From Gracilaria domingensis (Eukaryota; Rhodophyta; Florideophyceae; Gracilariales; Gracilariaceae), in NCBI GenBank assembly GCA_022539475.1, contig VCMS01000051.1, forward strand, positions 172,240 through 236,239: DNA of 64,000 bases, read 5' to 3'. The notes beneath the pieces are model-generated. The model was not told the origin of the DNA and did no database searches. It saw only the letters and a program-made list of their open reading frames with translations. Made by a program: the position numbers and the translations under genes. This document shows, one piece after another, positions 23,201 through 33,800 of the stretch (its first letter is position 1; every line of letters starts with the position of its first letter).

Positions 23201-24014
23201 AAAAGATTGGTTTTCCATTGCACAGGTGCCCAAATGGAATCAGAATAGCGTACACAGAGAGACCACTTAGAGTTTCAGCAGGGCAGAATTTGCAGTTCCA
23301 ATGCGCTCACAAAAATGAAAAATTTTCTTCTCGGACATATGAGAAATGTTTGGAAAAGAGGAGAGCAATTTGAGTTCGAATGGCGACAGGGAAGCAGAAC
23401 TTGTATAAATTTTATCTCGAACGCGCTCGTTAAGCCTTTCACGCCATAAACGTTTTCTGTGATAGGCGTCTGCTGCGCATATCTGTTAATGTAGCGAGAA
23501 TTCGAAAACGGTTGCATTTTTTCATAACCTTGCATGTACAGAGTTATGCATGAAACCGGTTGTTACGCAAGAAAGAGAGCTGTACCAATCACGATATAGT
23601 TCAACGTGATACAAACTAAATCTTTTGGAGCTGCAGATACTGCCTGCTGTCGACTCTTACCGGCTCAGAGAGCTTAGCTCAACTGTGCACAAAACCTGAA
23701 TCAAATGCGTGTAGCGGTTGCTCCAGCGGACTTTGTGTACGTTTCACGGTACAGATTCTGTTCTAGAGAACCGTTGGAGCAAAGGACACCTTGACTTCAT
23801 CCGCGTAGAACCAAATGGGGCTCCATGGCTTTCTCGTACACTTCAACTCCACTGAACCCGTATCTTTTGCATCCTACTTGACATTCAGTCCCAACGGCAT
23901 TTTCCGATCCATTGTTTTAGTCTCTCGCAATGGAGGGAGCGGAAACACCTAACAATAAAAACTCAAACACCAAACAAAGTAACTGGTTCAGACATTTGTC
24001 TACAAAGAACCATA
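20278..24014. other. Gene-poor stretch
   Basis: No supportable gene on either strand. Some short motifs recur, for example CGCTCACAAAA followed by an A/T run and TTTTCTTCT near 21540 and 23303, which hints at old dispersed repeats. The stretch ends exactly where the repeated module starts at 24015. Confidence 0.45.
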
Positions 24015-24482
24015 CGTCTGTGTTCTGCAAAGTGAAATATAGTCTGTTCGCTTTGGAAACTAAGCTAGTTTTGGGGCTATTTGGGGCACGCGAGGGGGTG
24101 GCAGAGGCTGGCACTCAAAAAATTAAGAAATTTTGGAATATTAAATTCCATTTCGCACAGTTTAGTTCTTGGGTCCCCTAGTTTTTGTAGAGGTTCTACT
24201 TCGCCGCACCACCCCATTCGCTCTTTTCCGCCACCCTCTCTCAAAACTGCACTCGTGCTCGTTTGCGTTTCTATTTTCTCCCATGTTGCAATGCAAATCG
24301 CAACTCATCCCACCTCAATCATCCCATCACTTCTTCCCAGTCCACACAACCCCCGCTATTTTCCCATTTCTCGCTCATCACGGGTTCGCATTCTCCCTCT
24401 CTGTCTGCGCAAACGTCATTTTGTAGAAGTCAAGTCGGCAACTCTCCCCATTCTCGTATGCCCGCCTCGCCCTAAAACGGCT

Positions 24483-25412
24483 TCACATCCCTCCCATCCT
24501 TCTCTCCTCCTGTCCCCTCAGAATCCCCTTCGCCGTCGGCGCTACCTCCGCCGCACTCTTAAACTCAGTGAACATCGGAGCCCCGACTTCTTCCCGCGGC
24601 ACCTCCACCACCACCTTCTTCACCTCCTTACGCCTCTTCTTCAGACCGCTCTTCCCATCCCCAACCCCACCACCCTTTGTCTTCGGGTTCACAGGGGACC
24701 CCTTCTGCACCGCCACCCTCCCCGCACTTCCCTTCTCCGTCTTCCTCTCCACACCTCCTTTCACCGTCTTCTCTTCCACCAATCTTTGCCTCTTGCCCAG
24801 CTCCTTATCCTCCTTCTCCAGCACATCCAACCTCTCGTTCAGAACCCTATTCTCTTCCGGCAACTATCCAACTTCCCTTCCAGCACAGTCCATTATCCAA
24901 TACACATGATTCCTTATCTCCACTTCCAGTACCGACAACGAATTCCGCAGGCTCGAAATCGTCTCAACCGAAACGCCACCACCACCCCCACTCAGCACCA
25001 CATCGCCCATTTCCGTTACAATCTATACAATGCCATCGTCCAGTCGCTTTTTCATCACCCATCCCAAAATCCCCACCCTCGCCTTCATCTCCCCCACAAA
25101 GCGCATCTCCGTGTCACCCTCTCCGCCCCCACTCTCTATCTGGTCTCCAACCTCTAACTGACTCAGATGCACCGTACCCCTTATCTCCATTGCGACTCCC
25201 TCCACCTCCAATTCTACACCCTTCTCCACCTCATCACCATCCCCTCTCCTCGCCTCACACTTCTTTCCTTCATCCGCCACTTCCTTCTTCTGCGACATCC
25301 TACCAGCCGCCGTAATCACGTTCTCTTCCCACTTTGGTGACGGCGTCGGTGGTACCTCCTTCCCCCTCAACAGCGCCAACAGCTCCTCATCCTTCACGTA
25401 TTCGTTAGACAT
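24483..25412 (-). pseudogene. Coiled-coil basic protein, broken copy 2 (unit A)
   Basis: Starts with MSNEYVKDEELLALL at 25412 and collinear with the intact 309-residue copy at 47633-48562, but has in-frame stops after KKRLDDGIV (25023) and after REVG (about 24865). Copy 1 at 2740 shares both stops, so copies 1 and 2 descend from an already broken copy, or the intact copy B represents an older state. Acidic N-terminal half, central heptad-rich segment and Lys/Arg-rich tail are all visible. Function is unknown. Confidence 0.6.
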
Positions 25413-25689
25413 CTCCAGAAGAAGAAGTAGTAGTTGGATCGAAGTTTCCGCTGCGATACAGTGCAATCGAGCTAAACTGTGCTGTCCACCTCCACTGTCC
25501 AACCACACGGGCTATATCCAGCACCATGATTGTCCCTGTTTCCTTCATCCCATTTCCCGCCAAGACATCTTCTGTACACCTCCGCACCTTCCACTATTTA
25601 AGCGCCATCCCTCTGTCTCCTCTTTCACGCTCACATAATCTCCACCCACCTCGCCTCGACCTGCGATATTTTTCTCTTCCACCATAACC

Positions 25690-26045
25690 TCACTCGATGG
25701 TTATAGCAAAACAGGAAGATATTGCCAGTGGAGGCAAGCTAGGGACTAGTGATTGTACTTAGAGTAGCTCGCCCTCTGTCTCGACTGGGGGCATCTTCTT
25801 CTTCCGTCACATCCTGTGTGGGTTGTGACAAAAAAAGAATATGTCACCACTCGACACCGGATGGGTAACAATGATAGCACGTAGAGTAGTTCATCCTCCC
25901 TCTCAGCGTCCACTGGGGATATATTGATGTTCTCTGACATCCTTTCCCGGTTGTGATACAAGAGAAATACATCTCCACTGGAGACAGAGAATATAGTCGT
26001 GATAACACGTAAAGGTAACAATGTCATAAACAATAATTTTATGCT
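25690..26045. repeat. Degenerate tandem repeats between coiled-coil and epimerase genes
   Basis: Three imperfect units of roughly 110-120 bp recur, each with a GATAGCAC/GTACTTAGAGTAG-type start, a pyrimidine-rich CCCTCTGTCTC segment, CACTGGGG, and GACATCCT followed by TTGTGA. The block is also present in unit B at about 48840-49195. Likely intergenic regulatory or mere satellite DNA. Confidence 0.45.
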
Positions 26046-26052
26046 ACTATCT

Positions 26053-26750
26053 CTAACCAACCTTTCGAAAACCAGCTATGACATGAGCTGGGTTACTCGA
26101 GCCAAAGATGGCAGATCCTGCAACTGAAATGTTTGCACCGGCCTTCACTACTCCTTTCACAGTACTCAGTCCAATACCCCCATCCACCTGTATCCCTATT
26201 CTTGGGTACAACTCCCTTGCATGTCGCACCTTATCAGAACACCCTCCATAAACGCCTGTCTTCCAAACCCTGGCCCCACCGTCATCAACAATAACATGTC
26301 TACAACTCCTTCCTTCATAAGTGCTTCTACGACCTTTATAGACGTATTCGGGCGCAACGCAACTCCAACCTGCATTACCATCTTTTTAATTCGGTTACAT
26401 AATTCCTTCAACACCACGTTCTCCTTCTCAGTTGGTACCTCGCACTTTTCTAGTCCCTTAGCCACACTAAGGATATGAAATGTGACTCCGTCTGCGCCTG
26501 CTTCTGCAAGGTCTTTTATCCATTGTCCAGGAACTGATACCATCAGATGACAGTCCAAAAACAATTTCGTATGCCTCCGCAACGCTTTCACAACAGGCGG
26601 TCCAACAGTAAGGTTCGCCACAAAATGACCATCCATTACATCTATATGCAGCCACTCCGCTCCAGCCTCTTCCATTGCACTCGCTTCATCTGAAAGGCGA
26701 GCAAAGTCTGAAGCCAAAATTGATGGCGCTATAATTAAACGAGAATCCAT
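26053..26750 (-). pseudogene. Ribulose-phosphate 3-epimerase relic (unit A)
   Basis: Strong match to ribulose-phosphate 3-epimerase, the TIM-barrel enzyme that interconverts ribulose-5-P and xylulose-5-P in the pentose phosphate and Calvin cycles. From MDSRLIIAPSILASDFARL (ATG at 26750) it has EWLHIDVMDGHFV, LDCHLMVSVP, and VALRPNTSIKVVE. The phosphate-loop motif, normally TVEPGFGGQ, reads TVGPGFGRQ. A one-base deletion just after EGVL shifts the frame; the correct C-terminal frame (VDGGIGLSTV, GSAIFGSS) continues to a stop at 26053. The changed loop and the shift mark it as non-functional. The length of about 230 codons suits the family, with no clear organelle targeting peptide. Confidence 0.8.
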
Positions 26751-27223
26751 ACTAAACATCGATAACTTCAGTAACGCCAAACCCGTCCTTTCCAGACACA
26801 CTCCCCTTTTATACCTCAATAAAAAAGAAGATTATGGCAATCCGAGTGAAGCTATAGAACCCGTTCAAGTCATTTATGAAGCCAAAATGGCTCCTTTCAT
26901 CCTGTATTCAAGCTCCCCGTAACTCGTACTTACAACTACTTTACAAATGAGGTTCGAAATCAGTTTCATTCATTGTACACTTTCTACTCTTCCACCTACT
27001 TTTCATAAAACATCATCACAATTTGTGGCTTGTCGTCTCATACAAGCCCTATCATTCATTCAGTACAATCACATATCATACATTTCGCTCACTTTCACAA
27101 AGTGAACCATGTTCCCGTTCTGCGCTTCCCAACCGTTTGTACTTAAGTATCACTCTTTACCACAGCAGTTCTCCGCCCCATCTTCCATTTTTATCGTCAC
27201 ACAAAAACATTCGAACACTTGCA

Positions 27224-28126
27224 ATGAACTCCCAGTCCGACATGCCTCCCACTCCGCCTCCGAGTCCCAGATACTCCGACGTCCCTCAGGCCTCATCTCC
27301 CGCCCGAAGGACTCGGGCCGTTATTGTTGGAAGCGGGCGTATAGGTACCATGCTGGCGAACGAAGAAGATACGGTCATTTCCGCACACGAACTCTGCAGC
27401 ATGGCTGCTACCTCTCATCTTTCTGATGTACCGATACTAGTTTGTGCAAGAACGAACACCCTGGAGACCGGTATTCAGGCTTGCCCTTATTCGCTCAGAG
27501 AGAATCTCGTTTTCTTCCAGAATGGAGACATCATACCATTGCTTTCGAAGCTCGGTGTGGACAAATGTTCAAAAGTTGTCCTATACGTTGGTGTCCTCTC
27601 AAGAAACGCAGCTCCGCAGGATGGTGTCACTCCTCAAAGTCCAGATGGTCTCACTGTCGCAACAGGAAAGTGGGCCTCCAACGTTGCAGACAGGTTTAGG
27701 TCTATGGGTCTCACTTGCGGGGTTGTCGACGAAGACACATTTCTCGTAAGCTATTATGAGAAGCTCGTGTGGCTATCAGCGTTCAACATCGTCGGGGTCT
27801 CAAGAGGTTTCATTCCTATGGACGTAGTCGCTACGGAGTGCAGTACGGTTGTGCTCACAATAATGAAAGAGCTGTTGAAGATAGTTTCGCTTAAGACAGG
27901 TACTACTTTCAACCTGGAAGAGACTGTTGGGCGACTTCTTGCATATGGGGAAACTCTCGTTGGCTTCCCTACTTCTTTCTCCGACTTGCAGTTTAGGAAC
28001 GCGTACTTCTACGACTTTTCCCGCCAAGAAAGAAACATCGTAGTCGGTGACCCCGCTCCTTTTCATACAAACTACCTCAACGTTGTTAAGGAAAAGTTAT
28101 CCCCCTCCCCATTCCCCCAGCTTTGA
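27224..28126 (+). CDS. Ketopantoate reductase-like (ApbA/PanE family) protein
   Basis: A 300-residue frame from ATG 27224; the upstream extension to 27023 lacks an ATG. A Ser/Pro-rich leader (MNSQSDMPPTPPPSPRYSD) precedes a Rossmann motif AVIVGSGRIGTML (GxGxxG). Then NLVFFQNGDIIPLL resembles the QNG segment of PanE, and YEKLVWLSAFNIVG matches the start of the PanE C-terminal helical domain (KLxWNxxFN). The family reduces 2-dehydropantoate to pantoate with NADPH in pantothenate synthesis, but eukaryotic relatives often have unknown substrates, and the catalytic Lys region is weakly conserved here. It is intact in unit A, whereas the unit B copy has at least two frame-breaking deletions. Transcribed divergently from the epimerase relic, about 470 bp apart. 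Confidence 0.65.
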   Translation: MNSQSDMPPTPPPSPRYSDVPQASSPARRTRAVIVGSGRIGTMLANEEDTVISAHELCSMAATSHLSDVPILVCARTNTLETGIQACPYSLRENLVFFQNGDIIPLLSKLGVDKCSKVVLYVGVLSRNAAPQDGVTPQSPDGLTVATGKWASNVADRFRSMGLTCGVVDEDTFLVSYYEKLVWLSAFNIVGVSRGFIPMDVVATECSTVVLTIMKELLKIVSLKTGTTFNLEETVGRLLAYGETLVGFPTSFSDLQFRNAYFYDFSRQERNIVVGDPAPFHTNYLNVVKEKLSPSPFPQL

Positions 28127-28752
28127 AGTTAGAACACATGACTTTTCGGTGTTGTAAACCTTTTAGAGATAGTTAAACATAAAAGTTACTTTATCGAAAT
28201 GACCTGTTACTATTACATTACTTATATTGTTCGTCCTTCTGTGGTTCAAACATGTCACTTTAAATCCTACATCCCTTATCACTGATACCTGGCTAAGTTT
28301 TTGCTGGATGGAAAACGGTCATTCTACAACATTAAAGTGCACGATACTAGTAAGGAAACAATTACAAAATTGTGATATTTCTGAAGAACTAAGCCTTTGT
28401 AATACTTAGGGCACCCGTATAAAGTAAGGTAAACCTTTTATGCGTTTCAACCCTTAATGGAGGTTGTTTTACTGATCTTGATTTCTAAGCTCATGTTGAA
28501 GATATTCATAGTTCTCTTTACCCACTTGAACCCGTACATATAATTTATGATTAAATCATCCTTTCTTTACTGCAAATCGATGCAAAAGCTTCTCGTCGTT
28601 GTAACGTTTTAAAACAGTACTACAATACCGGTATATGGTCGTTCTTAGACTCTGTTTATACTACGAAACACCTTGTGAACATCAATCACATCCTTCTCAT
28701 TCGTATACCCACACTCATTTGCAAAAAGAACCCTTTCGAAAGCTTTCAAAAC
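28127..28752. other. Intergenic spacer conserved between units
   Basis: AT-rich, no gene seen. Almost the same sequence separates the two genes in unit B (50821-51446), as expected for a recent duplication. Confidence 0.5.
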
Positions 28753-29625
28753 ATGTATAACTCAGAAGTTAGAGCCCAAGAAGTAACTCCTCAGCAGCTG
28801 GCTAACGAAATATTCGAAAATTGCTACGCCGTGATTAGTGATATTGACGGTACTCTAAAAAGAGCTGGGGAGAACATTCCTGCCGAAACAGTCAAATGCA
28901 TGAAGTACATCAATGCACGCGTTGGTTTCGGAATTGCTACTGGACGAGATATAGAGGATGCCGAGAGTTTCATGGAGCACCTGGGTGGCTACACTTTTGG
29001 CATCTCTGGAAACCAAGGCGCACGGGTGAGATTATCCAATGGTACCGAAATTGATCAGGACCTTAACAGGGAAGGCTACGAAAGATGTGCAGTCGAACTT
29101 GAGAGACTTGCACTCTCCTTAAATGAATCGCACGGACTTCACGAAGAGCGTCAACAAGCAGTTGTGAGCACTAGAAAAGACAGTGGACTCCCTAACTTCA
29201 CGTACAATGGACTGTCGAAGTGGAAAACAGAAGTTAACTCCGGTATTTCAAAAGTGTTGACATCCTTTCCGAACCTGGTTGCCTACCCTCAAGATGAAAA
29301 CTGTGACATAGGGGACATTCATTTCACGAAAAATAGTGGGGCGCTAGCCTTGGTTGAAAACGACCCCCGGTTCGACACACATTTAATCGTTGCTTTCGGG
29401 AATGCTTCCAATGATGGGCCTCTATATGAAATGGCAACCCTCGCAGTTCATGTGAAGGGAGACGACCATCCAGCAGCGGTAACATATCTTGTCGATGGGG
29501 TGGAGGACGTGCATGAGACCATCAGAAGGGTGGCAGAACTGTACGGGTACAGAAAATGCAAGTGTCAATGGTTTAGAAATGCTCTTGGAATTTGTTTCAA
29601 GTGCTACGATGCCTGTAATACTTAG
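28753..29625 (+). CDS. HAD-family phosphatase-like protein (Cof/trehalose-phosphatase type)
   Basis: 290 residues from ATG 28753; the longer frame starting at 28675 begins with GTG. HAD motif I is AVISDIDGTLKRAG with both aspartates present; motif II is GIATGRDI; the late acidic motif is FGNASNDGPLYEMA, where the usual GDxxND has Asn for the first Asp. The order suits class IIB HAD phosphatases such as trehalose-6-phosphate or sugar phosphatases. The C-terminus is Cys-rich (CKCQWF...CFKCYDAC). It lies tail to tail with a diverged paralogue at 29678-30643. Substrate is unknown; the altered acidic motif may reduce metal binding. Confidence 0.65.
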   Translation: MYNSEVRAQEVTPQQLANEIFENCYAVISDIDGTLKRAGENIPAETVKCMKYINARVGFGIATGRDIEDAESFMEHLGGYTFGISGNQGARVRLSNGTEIDQDLNREGYERCAVELERLALSLNESHGLHEERQQAVVSTRKDSGLPNFTYNGLSKWKTEVNSGISKVLTSFPNLVAYPQDENCDIGDIHFTKNSGALALVENDPRFDTHLIVAFGNASNDGPLYEMATLAVHVKGDDHPAAVTYLVDGVEDVHETIRRVAELYGYRKCKCQWFRNALGICFKCYDACNT

Positions 29626-29677
29626 CTAGGATATGAGATCTCAGTACTAAAAGTGTCGTATATATCTCAATACCCTT

Positions 29678-30643
29678 TTATGATTCATGGTGGTTTTTAT
29701 CCTGCTGCTTTACCTCGTAGCTGTACAACAGAGCCACCAGCATAATTGTCGAATGTACATCCTCCACGCTTTCGAACAGGTTGTGTACTCCACCCGGGAT
29801 ACAATCTTCTTTGACTTGAACGCCGTACACGCCTACCTCATGCAAAGGCCCGTCGCTGAAAGCACTTCCGAACGTCACGACGTCATCCGTATCAATAAAT
29901 CTCGGTTCATTATCCACAAGATTTTCTCCTCCGCTTCCTTTTGTGTATCGCTTGTCCACAATTTCGCAACTTTTATCGCCGGGATAGATAACAAACGCAT
30001 CCATCTTCTGCAACAGGTCCCCAATAGCAGAATCCACTTCTTCTTTCCACTGCCACAGTTTGTTGTACACGAAATTGGGAAGGCCACTATCACTTCTGGT
30101 CTCCACGAACCCCTTGTCATCATCATTCACAATACCATGCCTCCTATTCAAATCCCTTGCCAGGAACAGTAGTCCGTCAACATTGTGGTCAAGGGTGTGA
30201 TCATTGAATGCACCCTTAATTTCCCTCTCGTCAGAGAAACGGAGGAAAGCTCCATGATTCGCCGAGACACCAAACTTATAGTCTCCGAGTCCTTCCATTT
30301 TCCCCTCCACGTCGCCCACATCACCCCCTGTGACAAGTCCAAAACCAACACGTTCGTCAATGAACTTCATACACTTCACAACTTCTTCTGGAATTGACTC
30401 TCCTTCTCTTCTCAACGTTCCATCAACGGAACTTAATATACCGTAACCATTGGCATATATGAACTTAGACAAGGTATTGGGTGAAATTTCCGCCAAGTCT
30501 CTCTGTTCCTCTGCCAGTTTTTCTGATACAGTCACCATACTGCCACAAGTACCGAATAGACAGGAATTGCATAGACTTCTCATCTTCATACTTCTCTTCA
30601 AACCAACCTTAAGTGCAGTTTCAGAAGTGGTAGGACGCTGCAT
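29678..30643 (-). CDS. HAD-like paralogue, probable pseudoenzyme
   Basis: 321 residues from the first in-frame ATG (30643). The frame stays open to 30742 with a hydrophobic stretch (SLILLRLIGTCLVSLTSLV) that would be a signal peptide, but only a TTG starts it; an upstream exon or lost ATG is possible. The fold parallels the neighbour: ILSSVDGTLRREG for motif I, GLVTGGDVGDVEGK for motif II, KFGVSANHGAF, SDSGLPNFVYN and FGSAFSDGPLHE. The nucleophilic first Asp of motif I is Ser and the GDxxND motif is GSAFSD, so phosphatase chemistry is unlikely. Unit B holds a broken copy. The pair arose by duplication with inversion, then one member lost catalysis. Confidence 0.65.
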   Translation of the reverse strand: MQRPTTSETALKVGLKRSMKMRSLCNSCLFGTCGSMVTVSEKLAEEQRDLAEISPNTLSKFIYANGYGILSSVDGTLRREGESIPEEVVKCMKFIDERVGFGLVTGGDVGDVEGKMEGLGDYKFGVSANHGAFLRFSDEREIKGAFNDHTLDHNVDGLLFLARDLNRRHGIVNDDDKGFVETRSDSGLPNFVYNKLWQWKEEVDSAIGDLLQKMDAFVIYPGDKSCEIVDKRYTKGSGGENLVDNEPRFIDTDDVVTFGSAFSDGPLHEVGVYGVQVKEDCIPGGVHNLFESVEDVHSTIMLVALLYSYEVKQQDKNHHES

Positions 30644-30875
30644 GTTCAATTGTGAATTGAATGGTGCCACCAATGATGTTAACGATACCAAGCATGTTCC
30701 AATTAGACGCAACAAGATCAAAGAAATATGACATTTGTTCAATTACCAGCCTGCCGCACCTTTTCTATGTTCATATGTATAGCCTTGCAATAGTATACTA
30801 CTCTTAATACTCGCCAGACACTCATAATTTACTAATCATCTCATTCTCATCCACTTCGAGGCGCTCGCAGCCTCA

Positions 30876-33800
30876 TTATTGGCAAGTCGTCATCACTACT
30901 ACTCTCGAGCACTTCAGTTCTACCGGCCTCCGCTTCCACACCAATCTCCACGACCACTTGGTCTTCTTCCATGTCACCCGCATAGTCTCCTTATCGGACA
31001 ACAGTTCATCCTCCGCCTCCTCCTCCTTGCCACCATTGACAAACGTTGGTCGGAAATCCCGCACCCGATGAACAGCATCAGGTAGTGCGTAGCCCTCTGG
31101 TACCATGTACATGTGGTATCTAACCAGCAAATCCATAGACTCGGGCCTATCCAACTTGTCCTTCCCACTTGCTCCAGCATGTGTCACATCACCACGGCCC
31201 ACGAATATAGAGTACGGTGGGATGATTATCTTCTTCGCTGGATACACCTCCGACATCACTCGCAACTGTTGGTTGTTCATCCCCACCAGTTGATGGCTTC
31301 CAGCGCTCACCCAGAGAGGAAAGCCCTCTTTCCCAGAGGTCATTACAAAGTATCCGGGGTTGCCAGTATTCATTGTTTCCTTCGTAACCAGACCACTGAA
31401 GTCGGTGTGCAGCGTCTGGCGCTTGCTCTTTCTCGTCGTCCCCAGAAATCGACCACCAGTTTTCGGAGTGTACATCTTCACAGCTTCCCTTTCATTGTCC
31501 CATAGTCCCAAAGCCGCAGCAATTGTACCCATTCGAACATCAAGTAAAGCACGCGACCTTACAACCCACCTGAGCTTCTCATTATCCTCCGGCTTCTCCA
31601 CCGTACCCCAACGTGTCGACATCACTCTCCCCTCAAATGGTCCATCGCTACCGTCCTTCCATCCTTCATCATCGTTGATTATTTGAACAAACGACTTCCA
31701 ACTCCGTATATCCGGCATCGCTCCATACTCATTCTTGAAGAAGTCCACCAACTTCCCCGACACATCTCCGAACTCCCGAACTTCTTCCAACTCCTCCCAT
31801 TTAGGGACACCATTATCCGTCGCAAAGCCATCAAGCACGCAATATCCATTCTGCCTTAGCTCAGCTTGCATTCGGGAGAAGAACATTTGCCCAAATTCGT
31901 CATGCTCCTTCGCAGCAACCCACAGCTCCTCTTCATCATCCATACCTGTCGGTCGAGTACGGGGATACTGCATACCAAATGTCTCCGCCCGTAGGCGATG
32001 TTCAGCCCTTGCAGCGTGCCAAAAGACAAGATGGTGTACATCTCTGGGATTCGAGACACTTAGCAGCTCCGACCTATGTCCCTTCGGCAAGTGAATGACT
32101 CTGAGCCAGGGGTCCTTGTGCTCAATTACGTTCTTCCCTTGCCATTCCTGCGGTCTCAGCCTGGCATACCCGCACCATGATGGGTTCGGTGGGCCATCAT
32201 ATGGGTCACCTCGAACAAGTCCGTGCTCCTCATATTCCGGAAGAGCTGTAGGTAACTCGTCATCAAATGACCCCCAACCTGTCTCTTGCTGATCGTCTGG
32301 CGCAGCATCTTTCTCGACAGTGACAACCCGTGGAACTGTCACAGAAAGAAGCTCATCGTCATCCACAAATGCAGAACTGCCTGCGTTCTCTGCATTCGCT
32401 CCCTCTCCCAATGCCACGAACTGAACCTTCATCGACCTTCCTCTCAGCACATGTTCATTTAGTTGAGACATCAGGTCATTCGGTGTGATGCTGTTCAGAG
32501 TAGATCTCATCTGTTGTGTGAAAGTCTTTCTCCGTTTCTTCCTCGGCGGAGCCCGCTGTTCTTCTTCAGAGCTATCCAGAACTTCTATGGCACCTCGATT
32601 TCGGCCGTGCTCAATTTCCCTATAACTCACCTGCGCCCGTTCTCGTGCACTTCTTCGCGGCTCCCCTTCTTCACTAACAGATGTTGCAGCAGCAGCAGCG
32701 GGAGTCCTCCTCTTCGTCACGGACTGCTTCACTGGTGCGGGGGGCGGAATTACCTTGAGCATCGTCCGCAATCGATTCTGAACGGAAGTCGTGGCAGTTC
32801 TAATTGAGCTCGTCCTGCTCCGAACACGCGGCAATGTGTTGAAGTTCACAACTTGTCCCAAAAGGAACTGATACACAGCTGCGTTGTTGTCTGGGTCTTC
32901 AACGTCATCTTCATTCGATGGAGCAGAAAGACTGACTTCTAGTTTCAGGAACACTTCCATGGACTCTTTCTCGTTCAGTTCATTCCTCACTGCTCTAGCC
33001 GCGCGGAACAGAGACACTGCTCTATCATAAAAGAAACCTCGAACCTCCTCAAAGCTTTTCCATTGCTTTGTCTTCGTCGACTTGCCCTTCAATAGAAACA
33101 TCTGAAGACAATCAAGAATGAAGGAAAACTCCTCGGCATCCAAAACATATAGCGGAGTATGGGACAGATGTGTGAGACCTATGTCACTCACAGTCTCACA
33201 TATATCCTCGAAATGGGCCAGCATTCCCTCACGAGACATGAGTTGCAGGGCGACATTGGCATATCTCAGGTACTGACGCTCTTGCACAGTCCCAATCAGT
33301 TGGCTCTCCTTCAACACTTCTGTCACTTCTGCAGGATCCACGTCTGCCGGCGTCACCTCCTCAACATCTTCAATTAGAATGGCGACCACACTAACTATGG
33401 AGTGTATCTTGTCTGCAAACATCATCCTTCGCATGGTACTCGTCGACTCATTGAGGTACGAAGCAACACATAACAATTCCTTCATCCCAATGGGCCTCCC
33501 ATCTCTTCGTATCAGCAGATTGCAACGCCAAAACTTGGCTAATCGCTTCCACTTCGGTGCACCAGTCGCTGCCAAATATTGTATAGCTTTCAGACGATGC
33601 AAACCATCTACAATGAAGCACTTCTTCGTTAGGCGTCCCTTGTCAGTATCTCTCTCTCCCGTAGTAGCATCTTGTAAGGCCACCGCTGGAGAACCCATCG
33701 ACTGCAATATCCCCCGCTCCTCCATGCTCTTCACAAGGGCTTCAAAGTGGCGTTTACTTACTCCACAGAGTAAATTGGGCGGAGTGTCCACTAGAGTGAT

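Noticed and set aside
28675-28752. N-terminal extension of the HAD-like gene
   Set aside because: The extension begins with GTG; the first ATG at 28753 precedes the conserved region and is conserved in unit B.
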